Part shown: positions 61,487 to 64,000 of the stretch, piece after piece | Numbering within the stretch: the first letter of the stretch is position 1 | Layout: each line of letters begins with the position of its first letter | From: Aculops lycopersici | Taxonomy: Eukaryota; Arthropoda; Arachnida; Trombidiformes; Eriophyidae | NCBI GenBank assembly: GCA_015350385.1 | Contig: WNKI01000001.1 | Span: forward strand, 10,473,621 to 10,537,620 | DNA length: 64,000 nt | Reading direction: 5' to 3' | Made by a program: the position numbers and the translations under genes | Notes under the pieces: model-generated | Told to the model about the DNA's origin: nothing | The model's input: the letters and a program-made list of their open reading frames with translations, nothing else | Database searches by the model: none

Positions 61487-61744
61487 ATGTCACAAGCAAA
61501 AGCATGGGTTCCCGTAAACACAGCGCCTCTCATCAGATTCTCACGGTGGTCTCTTCTCCTATTAGGAATTTGGTATGGCTCGACTAGATGGAACTACCTA
61601 CATCGGAAAGAAGAAAAGTATAGAGCCCATCTCCTTGAGATGAAGCCCCAGATGGATGCAGAGGCTGCCTTGAGAAAGAAGGAGGCCGAGCAACGCGAGA
61701 TGGCAGAACTCAAGAAGCAAGGTATTGATCTAGGTGGTCAGTAG
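61487..61744 (+). CDS. ATP5ME: Mitochondrial F-type ATP synthase subunit e
   Basis: 85 residues. The conserved pattern is PLIRFSRWSLLLLGIWYGST with a GxxxG-like small-residue helix, then YLHRKEEKYRAH and a charged coiled coil (ALRKKEAEQREMAELKKQG). Subunit e sits in the membrane part of the F1Fo synthase at the dimer interface and shapes cristae. The ATG at 61487 is the only one before the helix. It is convergent with the LEM-domain gene (138 bases between stops). Confidence 0.9.
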   Translation: MSQAKAWVPVNTAPLIRFSRWSLLLLGIWYGSTRWNYLHRKEEKYRAHLLEMKPQMDAEAALRKKEAEQREMAELKKQGIDLGGQ

Positions 61745-61833
61745 AATCGTTGTGTTATTGTAGAAAATGGAGCTCGAAATAAGCGATTTGTCACCTGTAG
61801 TGAGACACGGTGCTTACATTTGGATACTGTCTC

Positions 61834-61839
61834 TTTATT
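61834..61839 (-). terminator. Poly(A) signal of the LEM-domain gene
   Basis: AATAAA on the minus strand, 44 bases after the LEM-domain protein stop. Confidence 0.5.
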
Positions 61840-61882
61840 AATATTATTCATTATATCAATTGATTAAAAGAATAGTTGAAAA

Positions 61883-62869
61883 TCATGCCTTTCTGCTTCC
61901 GATCCATTTCCAAGCGCGGAAATCTTCACCGTCTATGTTGACTATCTCCACTCTCACGCGAGACTCGTGGTCTTCAACAAATTTGACCGTTTTGTTCCAG
62001 AGATTGATCATCCTCTTTGACTTTCGCTCGGCAGGAGTTAATAAGGTGTCTCGAATGTGTAAGACTGGCATCTGACCACGTGGATTGTCAGGCGACTGCA
62101 ACAATTCCAATGCTTCGTCGACCAAGTCGTTCACTTTCTGGTTGTCTTGACGGCGGCATAGCTGTACGTGGCTGAAAACTTTGTAGAAGAAGTAGCCCAA
62201 CGGCGAAAGTGCCAACACAATGAGCAGTTGCTTGGTCATGTTCTTGAGTGGTTGAGAGGGTACCAAAAGCCTAAGGTTGTTGGTAGAGTACAAGTAGTAG
62301 GAGAATATGGCTATGAAAAATGAGATGAGAGTAATCAGGATACCAAGTGAAATTCGATTTGGGGATACATCGGTGGCACTTGACGTGGAAGAAGATAGAT
62401 TAGCTTTGATGAATTCTTTTTCTGATAGCTTCGAAGTATCGCCCTCTAGTTCATCCAATAGGTCTTCACTAGAACTTTCATTATCATCGTCATCAACGTC
62501 GTCGTCGTCGTCGTCAACATCTTCGACAGATTCTCCACTTGCCTCACTCTCGTCGTCGTCATCCAGATCCTCTTCGTCCACAACAAAGTCTTCGTCAGAT
62601 GTTTCGCTGTCTTCATCGTCTAGATTGGATAATATTGTTATCTTAGACACTTTAGGCGCTGGTGACTGTCTAGGTGTGCTTGATGCTACTTCACTTGTCT
62701 CTCCCCCAATTAATGAAACCAACTTTTTGCGATATAGAGTTCTAGTTGAGTCAGTTATTGGTCCCGGAGACTGGCCGTATTCTTTGAGGGCCTCCCGTAA
62801 TTCGGGGTCCGTTAGACTTGACACGTTATCCAAAACGCTCAGTTCTTTTTTATGGCGTCTTTGGCTCAT
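61883..62869 (-). CDS. LEM2/MAN1-like inner nuclear membrane protein
   Basis: 328 residues in one exon. The LEM domain (about residues 12-56: SSLTDPELREALKEYGQ, TRTLYRKKLVSLIGG) binds the DNA bridging factor BAF. A very acidic linker (VDDDDDDVDDDDNESSSEDL) is followed by two transmembrane helices (ILITLISFFIAIFSYYLYS; LLIVLALSPLGYFFYKVF) and a C-terminal MSC winged-helix domain (HIRDTLLTPAERKSKRMINL; RVRVEIVNIDGEDFRAWKW). Two membrane spans plus MSC domain without an RRM fit LEMD2/Heh rather than MAN1, though the protein is shorter than usual LEMD2. It ties chromatin to the nuclear envelope and recruits ESCRT-III during resealing. Confidence 0.9.
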   Translation of the reverse strand: MSQRRHKKELSVLDNVSSLTDPELREALKEYGQSPGPITDSTRTLYRKKLVSLIGGETSEVASSTPRQSPAPKVSKITILSNLDDEDSETSDEDFVVDEEDLDDDDESEASGESVEDVDDDDDDVDDDDNESSSEDLLDELEGDTSKLSEKEFIKANLSSSTSSATDVSPNRISLGILITLISFFIAIFSYYLYSTNNLRLLVPSQPLKNMTKQLLIVLALSPLGYFFYKVFSHVQLCRRQDNQKVNDLVDEALELLQSPDNPRGQMPVLHIRDTLLTPAERKSKRMINLWNKTVKFVEDHESRVRVEIVNIDGEDFRAWKWIGSRKA

Positions 62870-63235
62870 TGTTTCTTATTATTATGTCTCCCAGTCTTGG
62901 TCTTAAGATTCGAGGTGTCTTTCTTGATAATGGTGATTTTTGTGATAGTCGATCTAAACTATAAGAATTTAAAATCTCTAATGAATGGCAGTTGTAAGGT
63001 TCGGTGAGGACGCGAAAATAAAACGTGTTTATCGAACGAATCGCTTCAAGGGAGCAACGCATTTTCGAAACGCGTTTTGTTTACTGTGCAAAACTCCTGA
63101 GTTGGTGGCGCTGCAATCGCACTCTGGCACACTGTCAAATTTTGCATCATATCTAGATACCTGACTCGGACTTTTAATATTATTCAATCGGCCGGCTAAA
63201 GATTATTCAATCGAATAGCTATACCACGAAACAAG
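62870..63235. other. Divergent promoter spacer, LEM2 / VPS52
   Basis: A spacer of about 365 bases between the starts of the LEM-domain gene (minus) and VPS52 (plus). No gene is visible. Confidence 0.4.
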
Positions 63236-64000
63236 ATGGATAAACTTGCCGATTTAGCCAAGATAAGTGCGGAACTCGCCCTCTCGGAGGACATCCAAGA
63301 TAAGAGCAAGCTTGATGTGCCAACAAGAACTGGGAAAGATCTCAGTTCTCAGAAACTCGAAGTGGAGAGACAACTAAAGGAAGTAGAATCGGCTTGTGTT
63401 GCTGATTATATGAAGGAAAGCGATAATATCACTGATTTATTCCATCGAGTAACATGTTGTGACCAAATATTAGAGAGACTCGAGACGATATTGTGCAAAT
63501 TCCAGGCCGACTTAGGCAACATATGCCAGGAGATCATCTCCCTCCATGAGCAAACTGTCTCTCTGAACAGGCAACTTAAAAATAAGCAAGCCATTAGATC
63601 TAAACTAGGTCAATTCATTGAGGATATGACGATACCTCAACCAGTGATTCAGCATATAATGTATACCCCATCCTCCGAAAAAAATTTCGCCTTACACCTA
63701 GTCATTTTAGATCAAAAAATTCACTTTTTCAAGGAGCAAAACTTCAAAGACGCCATGTCATGCAATGATGTCAATCAAACTTTGTTTGGGCTCAAGACGA
63801 AAGCAATATTTAAGGTGAGGGAGTATATTCTTCGCAAGATTCATGATTGTCGCAAGTATCTTTCAAACTACCAAGTGCCACAGAATGCATTGCTTAAAAA
63901 CAAATTCTTCTACCAATTCCTGCTCTCGCATGAAAGAGAAAAAGCGAAGGAAGTTCAGACAGAATATGTGGAAACAATGAGCAAGGTTTATCATAGTTAC
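63236..64000 (+). CDS. Vps52: VPS52, 5' part (cut by the window end)
   Basis: 255 codons from ATG 63236, open to the last base. Conserved VPS52 blocks are present: DILFHR-type coiled-coil entry (DNITDLFHRVTCCDQILERL), LGNICQEIISLHEQTVSLNR, KAIFKVREYILRKIHDCRKY, then ALLKNKFFYQFLLSHEREKA and YVETMSKVYHSY. VPS52 is the core subunit shared by the GARP and EARP tethering complexes, which receive endosome-derived vesicles at the trans-Golgi and recycling endosomes. About half the protein lies beyond the window. Confidence 0.95.
   Translation, partial: MDKLADLAKISAELALSEDIQDKSKLDVPTRTGKDLSSQKLEVERQLKEVESACVADYMKESDNITDLFHRVTCCDQILERLETILCKFQADLGNICQEIISLHEQTVSLNRQLKNKQAIRSKLGQFIEDMTIPQPVIQHIMYTPSSEKNFALHLVILDQKIHFFKEQNFKDAMSCNDVNQTLFGLKTKAIFKVREYILRKIHDCRKYLSNYQVPQNALLKNKFFYQFLLSHEREKAKEVQTEYVETMSKVYHSY

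Noticed and set aside
1..64000. Bacterial or viral origin, CRISPR arrays, insertion sequences
   Set aside because: Spliceosomal introns, poly(A) signals and animal proteins (troponin T, Mediator, SmD1) show nuclear animal DNA; no direct-repeat arrays with spacers were seen.

Overview
The window looks like a stretch of a compact, intron-poor animal genome, most likely an arthropod and plausibly an acariform mite. The evidence is a Domeless-like cytokine receptor, arthropod-type troponin T with an acidic tail, a protein with tandem mite group-7-allergen-like domains, a nose-resistant-to-fluoxetine (nrf-6) acyltransferase, and GT-AG introns that are mostly 75-110 bp where present. I recognise or can describe 33 protein-coding genes; only eight show introns. 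The species assignment is an inference; an eriophyoid-like reduced mite would fit the intron poverty, truncated proteins and gene fusion.

Layout. Positions 1-22,800 form a dense housekeeping compartment: aquaglyceroporin-like channel, a small secreted cationic peptide, Domeless-like receptor, short ROCK kinase, VPS72/YL-1, ROMO1, MED31, GatC, a CIAO1-WDR4 fusion, a small coiled-coil protein, a Ly6-type protein, TMEM177, a Shisa-like protein, troponin T, phosphatidylinositol synthase, RMND1, BLOC1S1, SmD1 and RFT1. Most spacers are a few to a few hundred bases, and convergent genes nearly touch. Positions 22,800-60,700 form a sparse compartment of lineage-specific or developmental genes with 1-3 kb spacers: five secreted low-complexity proteins, the tandem group-7-like protein, nrf-6, a TMEM178-like claudin-family protein, a spectrin/Ig protein, cytochrome b561 and a second cationic peptide. 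Positions 61,400-64,000 return to housekeeping genes: ATP synthase subunit e, LEM2/MAN1-like protein and the 5' part of VPS52.

Most notable observations: (1) a 9-bp motif, GCAACARGT, usually extended to an E-box-like CARGTG, which I find 28 times between 25 and 60 kb and not at all in the first 25 kb; (2) nrf-6 lies between long inverted repeats (main arms 30160-30690 and 35181-35767, with further outer homology); (3) CIAO1 and a WDR4/Wuho-like segment are fused in one ORF that sits in an operon-like row of three ORFs; (4) ROCK and VPS72 homologues each lose their C-terminal domain, with a poly(A) signal right after the early stop; (5) the aquaglyceroporin has NPAQ instead of NPAR at its selectivity filter.

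All gene names rest on recognising protein sequence by eye. Splice sites were read from GT-AG and reading-frame continuity. No database search or transcript evidence was available.
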